From contig CM075778.1 in assembly GCA_037974665.1 (NCBI GenBank), forward strand, positions 9,723,001 through 9,787,000: a DNA stretch of 64,000 nucleotides, in the 5' to 3' direction. Below, one piece after another: positions 24,131 to 35,552 of this stretch. The notes beneath the pieces are model-generated. The model made no database searches. It was not told where the DNA came from and was given only the letters and a program-made list of their open reading frames with translations. Position 1 is the first letter of the stretch. Every line of letters starts with the position of its first letter. The stretch is from Ehretia macrophylla (lineage: Eukaryota; Streptophyta; Magnoliopsida; Boraginales; Ehretiaceae). The position numbers and the translations under genes are program-made.

Positions 24131-24626
24131 CGATAAAAGATTTCCACTGAGTAAAACCAATGGTTCATACAAGAAGCCATGCCAGCTCCGATATGATGAT
24201 CTACTGCCACATGACAACCACGATCAACAACTCCCTAGAATGACTCCAATACTGGAGACAACAATAGTTCCAACCAATAACACCGTACAAGCTGGCGCAA
24301 GTCCAGTGGGAACTTCCGGAATAGCTTAAGCTGAGTAGCAAGCTCAAGATCCAGTGTCTCATGTTGAGCTTCAAACTCTCACCCAGCTGGTTTACAACAT
24401 GAAGCAAACCATAGATAGTTTTATCCGTGAGTAGAGAATAGCTAAAGAACAACCTCCAGCCCTACAGCAAGCTCTGCAAATAGCTCATTCAGAGAATATC
24501 CACCAGGCCCCATCTAGAATTGAGGAGCCAAGACAAGAAGCACAAAGGAGAGAAGATTCTACCATCTCGTCCAGTAGAGAAGAAAAAAGACCACGGAGGC
24601 AAGAAAGTGAGAGATCCGACGTCGAT

Positions 24627-25277
24627 TTGGCAAAGATCTCTACAAATTTGAGGAGATCAGTGAGCGGCCAAGGTTTTCACCCGTTTATCAAGAGGATACG
24701 GGAGGTGTCAATAGCTAGATATAAGCTACCTAGTCTACCCACATATGACGGGACTAGAGATCCAGAGGATCACATGCGCTTTGACCATCTCATGTTTTTC
24801 AAAGAAATTCCTGAGGAAGTTAAATACAAAGTGTTCCCCGGCATACTTGACGATGCGGCAAGGAAATGGTTCTGTGTTTTACCTAAAGACTAAATTAGAA
24901 GTTATGTTAACTTAGTTGAAATTTTTCTGAACGGATTCACTAGCAGTACCAAGGCATCAAAACCAACTACCTTCTTTTTTAGGCTAGAGCAAGGGAATAA
25001 TGAGACCCTCCGCGAGTACACAGAAAGATTCAACAAGGATATTCTAGACATTCTAGGTCTAGAAGAAGTAGTGGCTATAGTAACTTATAAACAGGATCTA
25101 ATGAGGTCCAGGCATTTCCGTTTTTCCCTTACAAGAAAGGTACCAAGAGACATAGATTACTTGATGAAAAAGGCCAGGAAGTACATAACTTTAGAAGATG
25201 ATGTGGTAGACCTGAAGCAAAAGGAGAAGAGCTCTATTCGTGCAGCACCATCCCATGGTAGAGGGAAAGATGAATGA
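24627..25277 (+). pseudogene. gag (retrotransposon Gag) remnant, Tat-like element
   Basis: Two blocks in one frame (24627-24893 and 25071-25277) read as a typical plant Retrotrans_gag domain: LPTYDGTRDPEDHM, FPGILDDAARKWF, then RLEQGNNETLREYTERFN and RFSLTRKVPRDIDYLM. Stop codons such as the TAA at 24891 and the TGA at 25275 interrupt it. The N-terminal part (24111-24626) is also out of frame. The product would form the virus-like particle; this copy is inactive. Confidence 0.8.
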
Positions 25278-25566
25278 TATTCCAGAGGGGGTCCCAGGTC
25301 TGGTGCAGCTTCGAGCTCTTCAGCTTCCAAGAACAAATTTGACAAGTACATTCCTCTAACCATGTCTAGGTCAGAAGTGCTGATGGAAATAAAAGCCCGA
25401 CCTGACCTCAATATTAAATGGCCAGCGCGGATGAAGTCCAATCTAGAGAAAAGAGGGAAAGAAAAGTTATGATGGTTTCACCATGATTATGGTCACGAGA
25501 CCAACAAGTACAAAAATTTGAAGAACGAGATTGAAGCTTTAATCTAGAGAAGTAAACTAGACAGAT

Positions 25567-26307
25567 ATGTGGCGAAGAGGGGTCAGGACCCTGAGCCGAG
25601 GGTTGATCGAGAGAGAGCGATATCCTAGAAGGATCGACGACGGATTGGTGGATATCAACATGATCATAGGAAGATCGGCAACAAAGGGAGAAAGCAAGTT
25701 GACAAACAAGGCTTATGTAAGATCTGGCAGAGATGAATCGCTACCCAAAAGGTCGAAGGTTCATGAGGAGCTTATCATCTCTACCTATGACCTGGAATGG
25801 GTGAAGACCCTACATGACGATCCTCTGGTGATCACCGTAGAAATCTTGAAGTGCAAAGTTTGACGAATGATAGTTGATATAGGTAATTCAGCAGATATGT
25901 TGTTCTATGATGCTTACCTAAGGATGAGACTAACCAGAGAACAACTAGTTGCTTTCCACAGTGAACTTATGGGATTCACTAGCCACGGGTTCAAACCAGA
26001 GGGCACCATTAAGCTCCTCATCACCATCGGACCAAAAGGCAAATAGATTCAATTCATGACAGAGTTCGTGGTGATAGATTACTGCTCCGCATACAACAGG
26101 ATCTTAGGGCGCCTGACCCTATATCACTTTGGGGCAATCATCTCACCTTATCACCAGGTGATGAAGTTTCTGACCCTTGGAGGGATAGCAGTAGTCCAAG
26201 AAGACCAGAAAGCTACCAAGGAGTGCTACGTGCTACGTTACAACGCTGAAAATTCGGAGTCTGAATCCTTGGGATGGGGTAAGAGACGAGAGCAAGAAGG
26301 AAAATAA
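25567..26307 (+). pseudogene. Aspartic protease region remnant, Tat-like element
   Basis: Frame segments 25567-25863 and 26056-26307 flank a stretch reading RMIVDIGNSADMLFYDAYLR, the position of the protease active site (usually D-[ST]-G-S/A-S-A-D in this lineage), here DIGNSAD. FVVIDYCSAYNRILGR follows, typical of this protease's second half. TGA at 25861 and TAG at 26044 break the frame. The conserved tail leads into the position where reverse transcriptase should begin. Confidence 0.75.
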
Positions 26308-26403
26308 GCAAAAGGGAAAAGAAAGCTATCCCAGTTAAAAAATTGGATGAGGTTGTGGTCAAGCTAGGGAAGACAATTCGGGTTGGTAGCCAGCAATAGC
26401 AAC

Positions 26404-28695
26404 TGTCACGACCCCATTTTTCACTAATACCGTCTCAGATACCATAAAGAAAGCAAACAATATTCAAGCTTACAAAAGCACCGAACAACCTGGGATCGTA
26501 ATGCCACGGGCTTCAGAAGATCACTTCTCCTAAGTCCGCTAAGGCACATTTCGTTAGCCCGCACACTATTATGCATAAAGTAACACATCCAACCATTGAA
26601 ATATCTCAAATACATTAACACCAAGTTAGGATGGAATGGAATTTCAGCATAGTAACGACTAAAATATGGCCCAAAACAGAAATTTATTCTACACAAACTT
26701 TTTTGCCAACACTTTAACCCCAAAAAATACATCTCAATAATCATTGTCTAATACATCAATATATACATCATATCAGCGCCAAGAATAGACATTACAATAT
26801 AATTTATACAAACCCCACAAGTAATATATACAACCTCCAACAAGGCAAGATAAACAAAATAATCACATCACATCACTTCGAGGCTCTAACTCACTTCCAC
26901 CTGAAATGTGTTATAAAATGGGGTAAGTTTTACAAACTCAGTAAGGAAAGGAAGGAGGGAGGGAGGGCGGCAATGCATGGGAGATTTTGGAAAACATTTT
27001 AACTTTGAAAACTTCTTTTGAAAACATGCCATGAGAGGATGATATACAACAAGTATAAACAACTTGAGTAATACAAGACAACTAAACACTTAATAAGAAA
27101 TAAACATCACGTATAAATGGTGCGAGACATGTAAAGTAAATAACCACATAGTAAACTTATGCTCGTTCTGTTGATGCCGTTCCCCGAAATACCATTCTGA
27201 ATTCTTTCGATATACACCAGATGTACTTCGGATGTACTTTGACTCGACTCTTACGACCCAGACCCTCATGAAATACTCCGTTCATTCAGGATAGGGATTA
27301 GAATATCGGTGGTCGTGTCATTGCCTGACAGCCCGATGCTGCCTAAGGAGACACGAACCAACCACATCTGTTGATAATCACATTCATACAATCACGACAA
27401 TCAAGCACTTAATCCACATTTAACACTTAAGCATATAATCAAGCAATCAAGCACTAAAACCCACATTGAACACTCAAGCACATAATCAAGCAATCAAGTA
27501 CTAAAACCACATTGAATACTCAAGCATAAAATCAACACTCAACCCATATACATATATACTAACTATATTATCATATAGGTGCAAAATAATAAAAGCCAAA
27601 CCAATCTTAAAATAAGTTTTATAAGTAAAATAACATAATTGCACCAAGACTGGAAAATTTATTAAAATGCACCAAAATTCCACAATTTGTACTCCCAATC
27701 TATGAAAATAAGTTATAAACATATATATATACATATACAAACATTTAGGGAGCAATTTAAGCATTAAAAACACACACAAAATACTATTCACATTTTCATA
27801 AAAGTTTTCCAGCAAAACAACATTTTTCAAAAACTTATCCAATTTTGGTTCGAAACCATTAAAACATGTTATGAACACATATATATGTATATAAACATCA
27901 TATACAAGCTTTAAACCAAATTTTTATCTCATTTTTAGCTAACTAAGTCATTATACAACACATACATTCAACTACTACAAAACATGGATCAAATTAGCTA
28001 AGCTTCATGTATCTTATTCTCTTTGACCTACTTAGCAAGAAGCACAAGCATATACAACCTTATATATCATATACACATATATATAAAAATCATGCATCAA
28101 CTTTAAAATTGGGTTTAAAAAATCCCCTCACCTTTTGAAGATAAAAAAGCTAGAAACATGTAGGACAAGCTTAGGAGATGCAAGAATAAGCTCCAATTGA
28201 AGTGCTAGGGCTTTGATCTTCCTCCTTCTTCTCCAATTTTGCTAAAAACCCTTGAAAAATACTATTCTTCCCTCTCTTCATGGCTCACGGCTGAATGGGC
28301 TATTTTTTGGGGGGGTTTTGGCTTATTTTTTTATATGATAAAATGCTTAAATGAAAGGTCAAAAGAAGGGTCAATGGAAGACTAAGTCTTCAAATGGAAA
28401 AAAGACTAGTTTAACCTTGCATTTTTTCTTCTAATTCCAAGTTTTCCTTTCATTAAACTTTTCAAAATATCCACCTCATCCTAATTTGGTCAAAGAAGAT
28501 GACAAGTCAACTAGTTTGGTCAAAAAAGATGAAAAATCAATAAAATGCATATTTCGTTTAAAAATACTAAATAAGTTATGTAAATGCACATATTATGTCA
28601 AATAGTAGTTTAAACAAGTAAATGCACATATTATTTTTCAAATAATGATTGAGTAAATAAATGCACATGTAATGCATGCTCGGGTCCTTACAACA
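26404..28695. mobile_element. Solo LTR, probably Ty3/gypsy, nested in Tat-like element
   Basis: A 2292-base block begins TGTCACGACCCC and ends GGGTCCTTACAACA (TG...CA). It is flanked by an exact 5-bp duplication, gcaac, at 26399-26403 and 28696-28700. It has no gag or pol frame and no second LTR, as expected after LTR-LTR recombination. Start sequence and length fit LTRs of chromovirus (Tekay/Del-type) gypsy elements; that lineage is inference. Frames inside it (for example minus 26424-26744 and 27501-27878) are not recognised. Confidence 0.8.
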
Positions 28696-28700
28696 GCAAC

Positions 28701-29690
28701 TCTGGTCTAGGAGGATGAAAAAACCCAGAAGCCAGTTTATAACGTCAGCAGGGTTCTCCAAGAAGCGGAAGTGAAGTACCCGTAGATCAAAAAAGTTGCC
28801 TTGGCCTTGGTAACGACCTCTAGGGAACTAAAACATTACTTTGTCGCACATCCAATCCGGGTTATGACGAACCTACCTCTAAGGTAGGTCCTGCATCGAC
28901 CTGAGATGTCTGGAAGGTTGCTAAAATGGGCAGTTGGGTTAAGTCAGTTCGACATCGAGTACTTACCTCGGTTGGCGATAAAGGCCCAAGCACTTGCTGA
29001 TTTATAGTCGAATGCACTGGAGAAATTTGAAGAGAAACAGACCCAACTTGGCAGATACAGGTTGATAGGTCCTCTAGTACACAAGGAAGTGGAGCAGGTA
29101 TGGTGTTAATAAATCCACAAGGAAATGAGATGTTACGCTCACTTAAATTTGGTTTCCCTGCTTCAAATAATATAGCGGAATATGAGGCATTGGTGGTAGG
29201 CTTGAAGACTACGACATCACTAGGGGCACGAGCTGTAGACATTAAGACAGGCTCGCAGTTGGTAGCGTATCAAGTCCGTGGGGAATACAAAGCAAAAGAA
29301 CCTACTATGGCAGCCTACATGTCCCAAGTCAAAGACCTTATCGTAGGATTCCGTAATTTTAGCATATCCCAAGTTCTGCGTGGAAAAATTGAAAGAGCAG
29401 ATGCGCTCTTTAGACTCTTGTTGAACACTGCAAAAGGTACGATAGTCCAGCTCAGAGAGGTCAATAGTTCCAGTATTTCAGTTAAAAGTATGCAGGTAGC
29501 TATGATAGACAGGGAGGAGCTCTGGACTCAACCCTTGGTCCAGTACCTCAAATACAGAACACTTCCCGAAGGCAGGAAGGAAGCCAGAAAAGTTGAACAT
29601 CAGGCTTCCCGATTTACATTAATTACAGATCAGTTGTACAAAAGATCCTTCACCTGGTTGTTACTCAAATGTATGGACAAGGAGGAATGA
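28701..29690 (+). pseudogene. RT connection/RNase H and second RNase H remnant
   Basis: From 28701 the translation resembles the end of a plant gypsy RT: EDEKTQKPVYNVSRVLQEAE, then VALALVTTSRELKHYF and MSGRLLKWAVGLSQFDIEYL, broken by stops. The frame at 29100-29690 then reads as a second, archaeal-type RNase H: NIAEYEALVVGLKTTTSLGA and IKTGSQLVAYQVRGEYKAKE. The dual RNase H arrangement is a hallmark of Tat elements. The RT palm with its YVDD-type active site is absent from the whole element. Confidence 0.8.
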
Positions 29691-30750
29691 GAGTATGTGC
29701 TCTGAGAAACCCATGAAGGGATATGCGGAAATCACCTGGGGCATCAAGCATTAGCTCGACTGATATTAAGGCAAGGGTATTACTGGCCCACCATCTATGA
29801 GGATGCACGGTACTTTGTGCGGAGAGGTGATATATGCCAAAGATTGTCGAAAATCCCAAGGCTGCCAGCAATTGAACTAACCTGCAGTACCAGCCACTGG
29901 CCATTTGCTCAATGGGGGCTGGACATCATAGGAAAGCTTCCAGTCAACGTTGGGCAAAAAAAATATATCTTCATGGCAGTCAACTACTTCACCAAATGGG
30001 TAGAAGCAGTGCCGACCTTAACCATAACTAACAAGACAACTTGGAAGTTCTTGTGAAAATTTGTTGTCTATAGGTTCGGGATCCTGCGAGTTGTGATCAC
30101 CGACCATGACACCCAGTTCGACTGTGCTTACTTTAAAAAACACTGTGAAGAATTAGGCATATCATTGAGATTTGCATCTGTAGCTCATCCCCACACAAAC
30201 GGTCAAGTCAAAGTCACTAACCAAACTCTTATGCAGGGATTGAGAACAAAAGTGGAGGACGCCAAAGACCTGTGGGCCGAGATACTCCCCGAAGTACTAT
30301 GGTCAATAAGGTAGACCCTATGTTCAACAACAGGAGAGACTCCCTTCTGCCTAACATTCGGGACAAAGGCGGTGCTGCTAGTAGAGATAGACTCGCTGAC
30401 CTCTAGGACTCTACACTTCAATGAAGATGTGAATAAACAGGTCTTAAGGACTGACCTCGACCTAGCATAGGAGTTCCAGCAGAAGGCTCAATCAAAATGA
30501 TAGAGAGTAAGAGAGCCATGGAGCGAAGCAATGCAAAGCTCGTCTGACCCCGTCGTTTGCAAAAAGGAGACTTAGTCTTGAGAAAGGCAAGTTCCGACCT
30601 AATCCTACTCAGGGAAAACTTGAGCCACGTTGGGAAGGCCCTTACAGGATTGCAGAGGAACTAATGCTAGGAACTTACAAATTAGTTGAGCTAGAGGGAA
30701 GATAGCTTAAGAATGCTTGGCACACCGAGCATCTTAAAAAGTATTTTGTA
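29691..30750 (+). pseudogene. Integrase remnant, Tat-like element
   Basis: One frame with several stops carries an HHCC-type start (THEGICGNHLGHQAL ... YYWPTIYEDARYFV, then RRGDICQ) and the catalytic core: WGLDIIGKLP (first Asp), ITDHDTQF (second Asp) and HPHTNGQVKVTNQ. At this last position the catalytic Glu of the D,D-35-E triad appears as Lys (GAA to AAA). The first Cys of the zinc-binding CxxC pair also appears as Gly. Stops occur after WKFL (30054) and after VLWSIR (30312). Near 30600-30750 an integrase tail continues. Inactive. Confidence 0.85.
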
Positions 30751-31284
30751 TAAACATGATCAAAGTTATCGATAAAATACAATGCTTTCCCCATCTCTTA
30801 ATTTCAATAAAGTTTTATCATTGTAACTGCACCTCTAGATCGGAAAAGATTAAAAGAGCTGCAAAGCAAAACAGGTCAGAAGTTACTAAGAAAGGACCCA
30901 AGGTCAGAAGCCTTGAAGGCTCGACCTCCCTACCTAAATCACTAAAAAGTTTCTAACTTTAAGCAAGCCAATAAGCAGTAAGGTTATGGTACAACCTAAA
31001 GCAACTGGTAGTTGCTCCCAAGTGATCATAAAAACTAAAGGTCAAACAAATTGACACAGAAAATCATGCATGAAAATAGAAACGTACGTACAAAAAAGAC
31101 CTTGGAAAGGTTGAAGAAATCACAAAGTCATAGATTTCCAAAACAAGAAAAGAAAGTCAAACAAGTAAGGAAATGACAAAGATTTCCTGAAAATTAAACC
31201 TTTATTAAAGGGAAAAAGTTGATTACAAGAAGGTAACCAAAGACCTCAAAAAAAGAAGAAGAAGAGTTTTCCAAACAAACTATC

Positions 31285-33580
31285 CTAGTCAGCACCAGGA
31301 GGATTTTCTTCATTGTTCTCTTTATCGCCTTCTTCATCACCCTCTAGATCAGAGGTAGACTCCTTAAGCAGAACAAAGAAGTCAATCTCAACACCTTGAG
31401 CTCTGGCCAATCTCTCAGCACGTATCCAAGCTACCTCCTTACCCTTAGTGACGCCTCGATCTCGGGCCTTGAAATACGCCTTGGTAAAGACCTGTTGATG
31501 TGTGTCACTCATCTTGTACTCTTCAACTATTATCTGTGCTTAAGTAGCACTGTTCTCTAGAGTGGTGTTGAGCACAATGCTTAACACATCAGCATGGCGC
31601 TGAGTAGCAGCCTATTCCTCCTGAGCCTTTTTCAGCTCCCTATCCAGCTTTGTCAGCTCATTCTTGATTTATGCGAGCTTGACTTCATGCCTGGCCTTCA
31701 AGGCTCCAACCTCGGACTCATGCTGCGTCTTCAAATCTAAGATCTCTTGTTCCTTCTCTGCCTTGTATTTGGCATAACCTCGAAGGAATGCCTTATTTTC
31801 ATGATATCTCTTCGTCAGGTCGTTGACAAGGTCAGCAGCTTTGATGCAGTACTTGATACCATCATAGATGGCTTGGGTTTGTTGTAGGAAAATAAATGCA
31901 CATCATTATAAGTTGGGAAGACCAGAACCCCAAAAAGAGGGGAATATACTAACCCGCTTGAAACAGTACTTAATGGTCTCCCTCACGGTCAGAAAGTTAA
32001 CCAACTTGGAGAACTCACTAAAGATTTGCTCAAAATAAGCATCTCTCTCAAACCCATGCTCGGGACCGACTTGGAACCTGATTCTAGGCCAGCCTATAAT
32101 ACTAGGCTCTAGTTGAGCATCTTGTTGCGTTTCAAGGTCAGCCACTTCCTCAGGTGCTTCAGGTACCTCCAGAGGAATTGGACCCTTAGTCTTGTTAACA
32201 TAAAAATCAAGATCAGTCTGATCAGTGGCTTAAGGCCTATTGTCGACCTCATAGGTTTCCACTTCATCCTCTGTAATAGGCTCCAACCTCTGCCTCTTGA
32301 AAGAATTAGGGCCTTCGCCAACTTTACGCTTGCCTTTCCAACAAGCCTGCTGCACCAAAGCAGCCTTGAGCTCCTCAGAGATATCCATACCTGAAGGAAG
32401 AAAAATGAATAATCAGTACTGGTAGAAAATACACTGAAAGAAAAAACCTACGAGACACAACCTTACCATCATTGACAGCCGGGGGATGAGAAAAATTGGG
32501 AGTCTCAACTTCAGCCATAGAGGCAGATTGGGAAGACTCAGTATCATTCGTCTTAGCTTGAGATGCTTGGGAGACCTCTTTATATAGCCCCGAGTTGAAT
32601 ACCCTCCTAAGGTCTAAGTATCTATTACCATTGACAAACGTGCAACCCTTGAAGGCGTTTGCCACTAACGCTTCCTCGGGAGTCAAGACTATACCAGAAA
32701 GATAAGGTCAGGTAAGGACGTACCACTTAGATCTGACCCCCAAACCTTCGTTCGACTTGATGTAAACATATTTGGCGTGCCACCCCTTATTGGAGGAGGG
32801 CCACTTCTTGAACATGTTCTTACCCGCCTGGGCGGAAAAGTAATACTGCCCTAACCCATCGGAGATTTTCAGTGTGTAAAAATGAAAAAAAAGGTTTGAG
32901 GTTGGTTCAAAACCTAGCTTCTTGAAATGCATGTAAAATGCAATCATCATCCGCCAACTATTCAGAATTATTTGACCTGGGCTAAGGTCGATAATGTTTA
33001 GGATGACTCTAATAAAGGGAGGAAGGGATAAAGAAAAGAACTTAAAGATGTCTAAGTAAAAGGTCACCTCTCCCTCACTAGGTCGGCATGTTTTCTCTTT
33101 AGTGCCAGGTACACGAACAGTAAAACCAAAAAGGATAACCCCACTATCTTTGAGATCTGAAACTATGTCATCATCAATCTCACAATCTTGCTAAAAGGCA
33201 GCAAAACGTGGCTCTTTAACCCTATCTACGGCTACTGCATACCCATTTGGCCTCCTAGTAAAGTCAGGACCTGAAGACACAACAATAGAGGCACTAAGGA
33301 TCCCTACTGCCTCAGCAGGAGGTGGGGCAACTTCTATGGGAGGTGGTGCGGAAGGACCAAGATTGTTCCTCACAAGGGACACAACGTTAAGATGAGTGAC
33401 TTCTATAGTAGCGGTCCTAGGAGAAATCCTATAAGGATTTCTAACTTCAGGAGTCCTAGAGCTCCTCCCTACCGGTGTACCAAAACTAGAAGAAGAGTCA
33501 CTGCTCTCATCACCACCTCTGCGCCCATAAGAATTGCCAGTCCCATTCTGAGAATCAGAACCATTGGCACTTCTACCCAT
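31285..33580 (-). pseudogene. Antisense ORF of Tat-like element (Transposase_28-like), with intron
   Basis: Between integrase and the 3' LTR, coding character is on the opposite strand. The frame opens with ATG at 33580 (Ser/Gly-rich start) and passes one in-frame stop near 33191. It continues through LSLPPFIRVILNIIDLSPGQ, NSWRMMIAFYMHF and an aromatic-rich YYFSAQAGKNMFKKWPSS stretch, which resembles the Pfam 'putative gypsy type transposon' (Transposase_28) domain. A canonical GT-AG intron of 76 bases fits at 32466-32391. Lys/Glu-rich, coiled-coil-like sequence and an acidic C-terminus (GDEEGDKENNEEN) end at 31285. Such antisense genes are known from Grande/Tat elements, with unknown function. 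Stops and frame changes mark this copy as decayed. Confidence 0.7.
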
Positions 33581-34006
33581 TGTTTAAGAAAGAAGGGTTA
33601 AAGGAAAAGTAAGGAACGTACCTAGGACTCGAAGGCTCTAGAGAATCGGTGGAAGCTTTTTTTTTTTGGCAAGCGGCCTGAAAGGGAGAAATGAGAGGAA
33701 AAATAAATCTCGAGAGAAATCCTAGGAGATGGGAAGCAGGAGTTTCAAAGTGATTCGAAAAGTCAAGCAAGTCCCCTTATTTATAACCAAAATAGGCGGG
33801 AAATTGAAACAACACTGAAAGATCAATGGTCACGTCGGTTACAATAAGTGCAACATTTCTGAAAAGCTGCATAACTGACGCATTAATCAGAAGATGACAC
33901 GTAGCAAGGTCACTTAATGACCTGTCAGAAGCCATGTCACAAGTTGAGGCCGAGCAAAATTCACAGGCAAGCGATTCCTCGACCAGCTTTCACCTGATCA
34001 AGAAAT

Positions 34007-34016
34007 CGGGGGGCAG
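34007..34016 (+). other. Polypurine tract of Tat-like element
   Basis: cggggggcag immediately precedes the 3' LTR start (TGATAA at 34018) and would prime plus-strand DNA synthesis. Confidence 0.7.
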
Positions 34017-34017
34017 T

Positions 34018-34498
34018 TGATAAGGATAAAATTGCCGATCTCATCTAAAGGACTATTATGCCCCTGAGGTACTCTCCAACATGAGGATAGGATAAGTCTT
34101 CCATTAAAGACCCGACCTCCACACCTCGATGCAACTCTAAGTCCGACCTTCCGATGACATCCCAAATTCGATCTCCCGATGACGTCCCAAATTCGACCTC
34201 CCGATGATGTCCCAAATCTTAACAGAATACCAGCATACCCCGTGAAATCCTGAGGTGTCAGATTCTCTCTCATCCAAAAAGTATAAATGCACCCACATAT
34301 ACTCTCCAAGGGAGGTAACAGTTTCATTTACTGAAATTATACACACTTTCCTTATTAAAGTACCCAACTAACTTAAGTTTTAGAGTGCTAACATAGGGCA
34401 CACCCCTTGCGGCTCCTTTCCTTTTTCCAGTTCTTCGGGAAATCAAATTCAGTCAACTTTCCAAAATTAATCCCACCCAAATTTGTACCTAATTAACG
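34018..34498 (+). repeat. 3' LTR of Tat-like element
   Basis: The partner of 23634-24108. It ends TTAACG where the 5' copy ends TTAACA, and then meets the duplicated target aacaa and the distal copia target agact. Confidence 0.85.
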
Positions 34499-34507
34499 AA
34501 CAAGACT

Positions 34508-35552
34508 AAAAACATGAGGTAATAAATGAAACATAATTTTTCACTGAAATAAGCAAAATTTTCATATATATGCTAGCTGGTGGAGTCATCATGAAGTAAA
34601 AAGAAGAAAAAAAATGAAAAATAAAATTGTGGAGTTTGATGCCGGCTTAATATTTCATTGAGCAATTATTCCATCGATGACTATTGACTTTTGTCGTCAA
34701 TGATTTGCTACTTTCTTTTTGCATTTTCTTTGAAAATTGGATCGTGGTCATTATGGCGAAATAAATAAATATACCATTGTAAGATGAAAATAAAATTGAT
34801 ACAACAATTTAAGTCACTAAACAGCAGCTCTATTGAGAAGTTCCATCAAGAAATGCGATACACATGTCCTTACTTATTTTTTCCCTTCAATATTTATGAC
34901 AAGAAAGTATAGATTTGAAGTCGGGACTTTTAGTAAAAATCAATCATTGCTCGTATACTTCATCTAACCTTTGGGGCACAAATACTTTATGACATTCCGT
35001 TTCACATTAATTTCAAAAGAGATACATGATCAGTTTAATTACAATAACATGGGTTCACTAGTACTGCTAACATAGTTTTAAACATTTGGATTAATTAGTT
35101 AGACTTATATATTGACAGTCCAATAGTTGAGTCTGAATGATTACAGATGGTACCAGGAAAAAGTGTAGACTCCATGGTTCAGTTCTATTTGATACAACGT
35201 CATGTTCTGTTTTGTGTGATAAGGACATCACATATTTAAAAGGAAAAATATGTTACATCCCGTCACACATATAGGCAGACGAAGCGTGTAATAGGGTGTG
35301 CTTCTTTTTTTATTTTATTTATTTTTAATTATTATATTAGATATTTTTCCAATATGAATACATCCTTATTACTACATGAATATACACCCTAAATTTTGAT
35401 ATTTGAATCCACCACTGCACACATATCTTCCGTAGGAGATATAATTGACACTTGTATATATGTTCTACTAATTGAAGAGAAAAAGAAAAGGCAGAAGAGC
35501 ATATAGTACTGTGCACAATGTCTCTCAGTCTTCACATTCATGTTTATAAATG
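34508..35552. other. Intergenic, no gene seen
   Basis: AT-rich flank to the right of the transposon nest; it would be contiguous with 22250 before the insertions. No supported ORF. Confidence 0.5.

Larger units (their letters stand above)
23634..34498 (+). mobile_element. Ty3/gypsy retrotransposon, Tat-like lineage, defective
   Basis: Bounded by LTRs at 23634-24108 and 34018-34498 (both start TGATAA; they look roughly 85-90% alike by eye), so the insertion is not recent. The order is LTR, primer-binding site, gag, protease, partial RT thumb and RNase H, a second RNase H, integrase, an antisense ORF region, polypurine tract and LTR. The second RNase H and the antisense ORF point to the Tat lineage. 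Excluding the inner solo LTR it is about 8.6 kb. The target duplication is aacag (23629-23633) against aacaa (34499-34503). Frames carry many stops and the RT core is missing. Confidence 0.85.

Noticed and set aside
26424..28761. ORFs inside the solo LTR
   Set aside because: The block is bounded by TG...CA and a 5-bp duplication with no gag/pol content; the frames are stop-limited chance ORFs.
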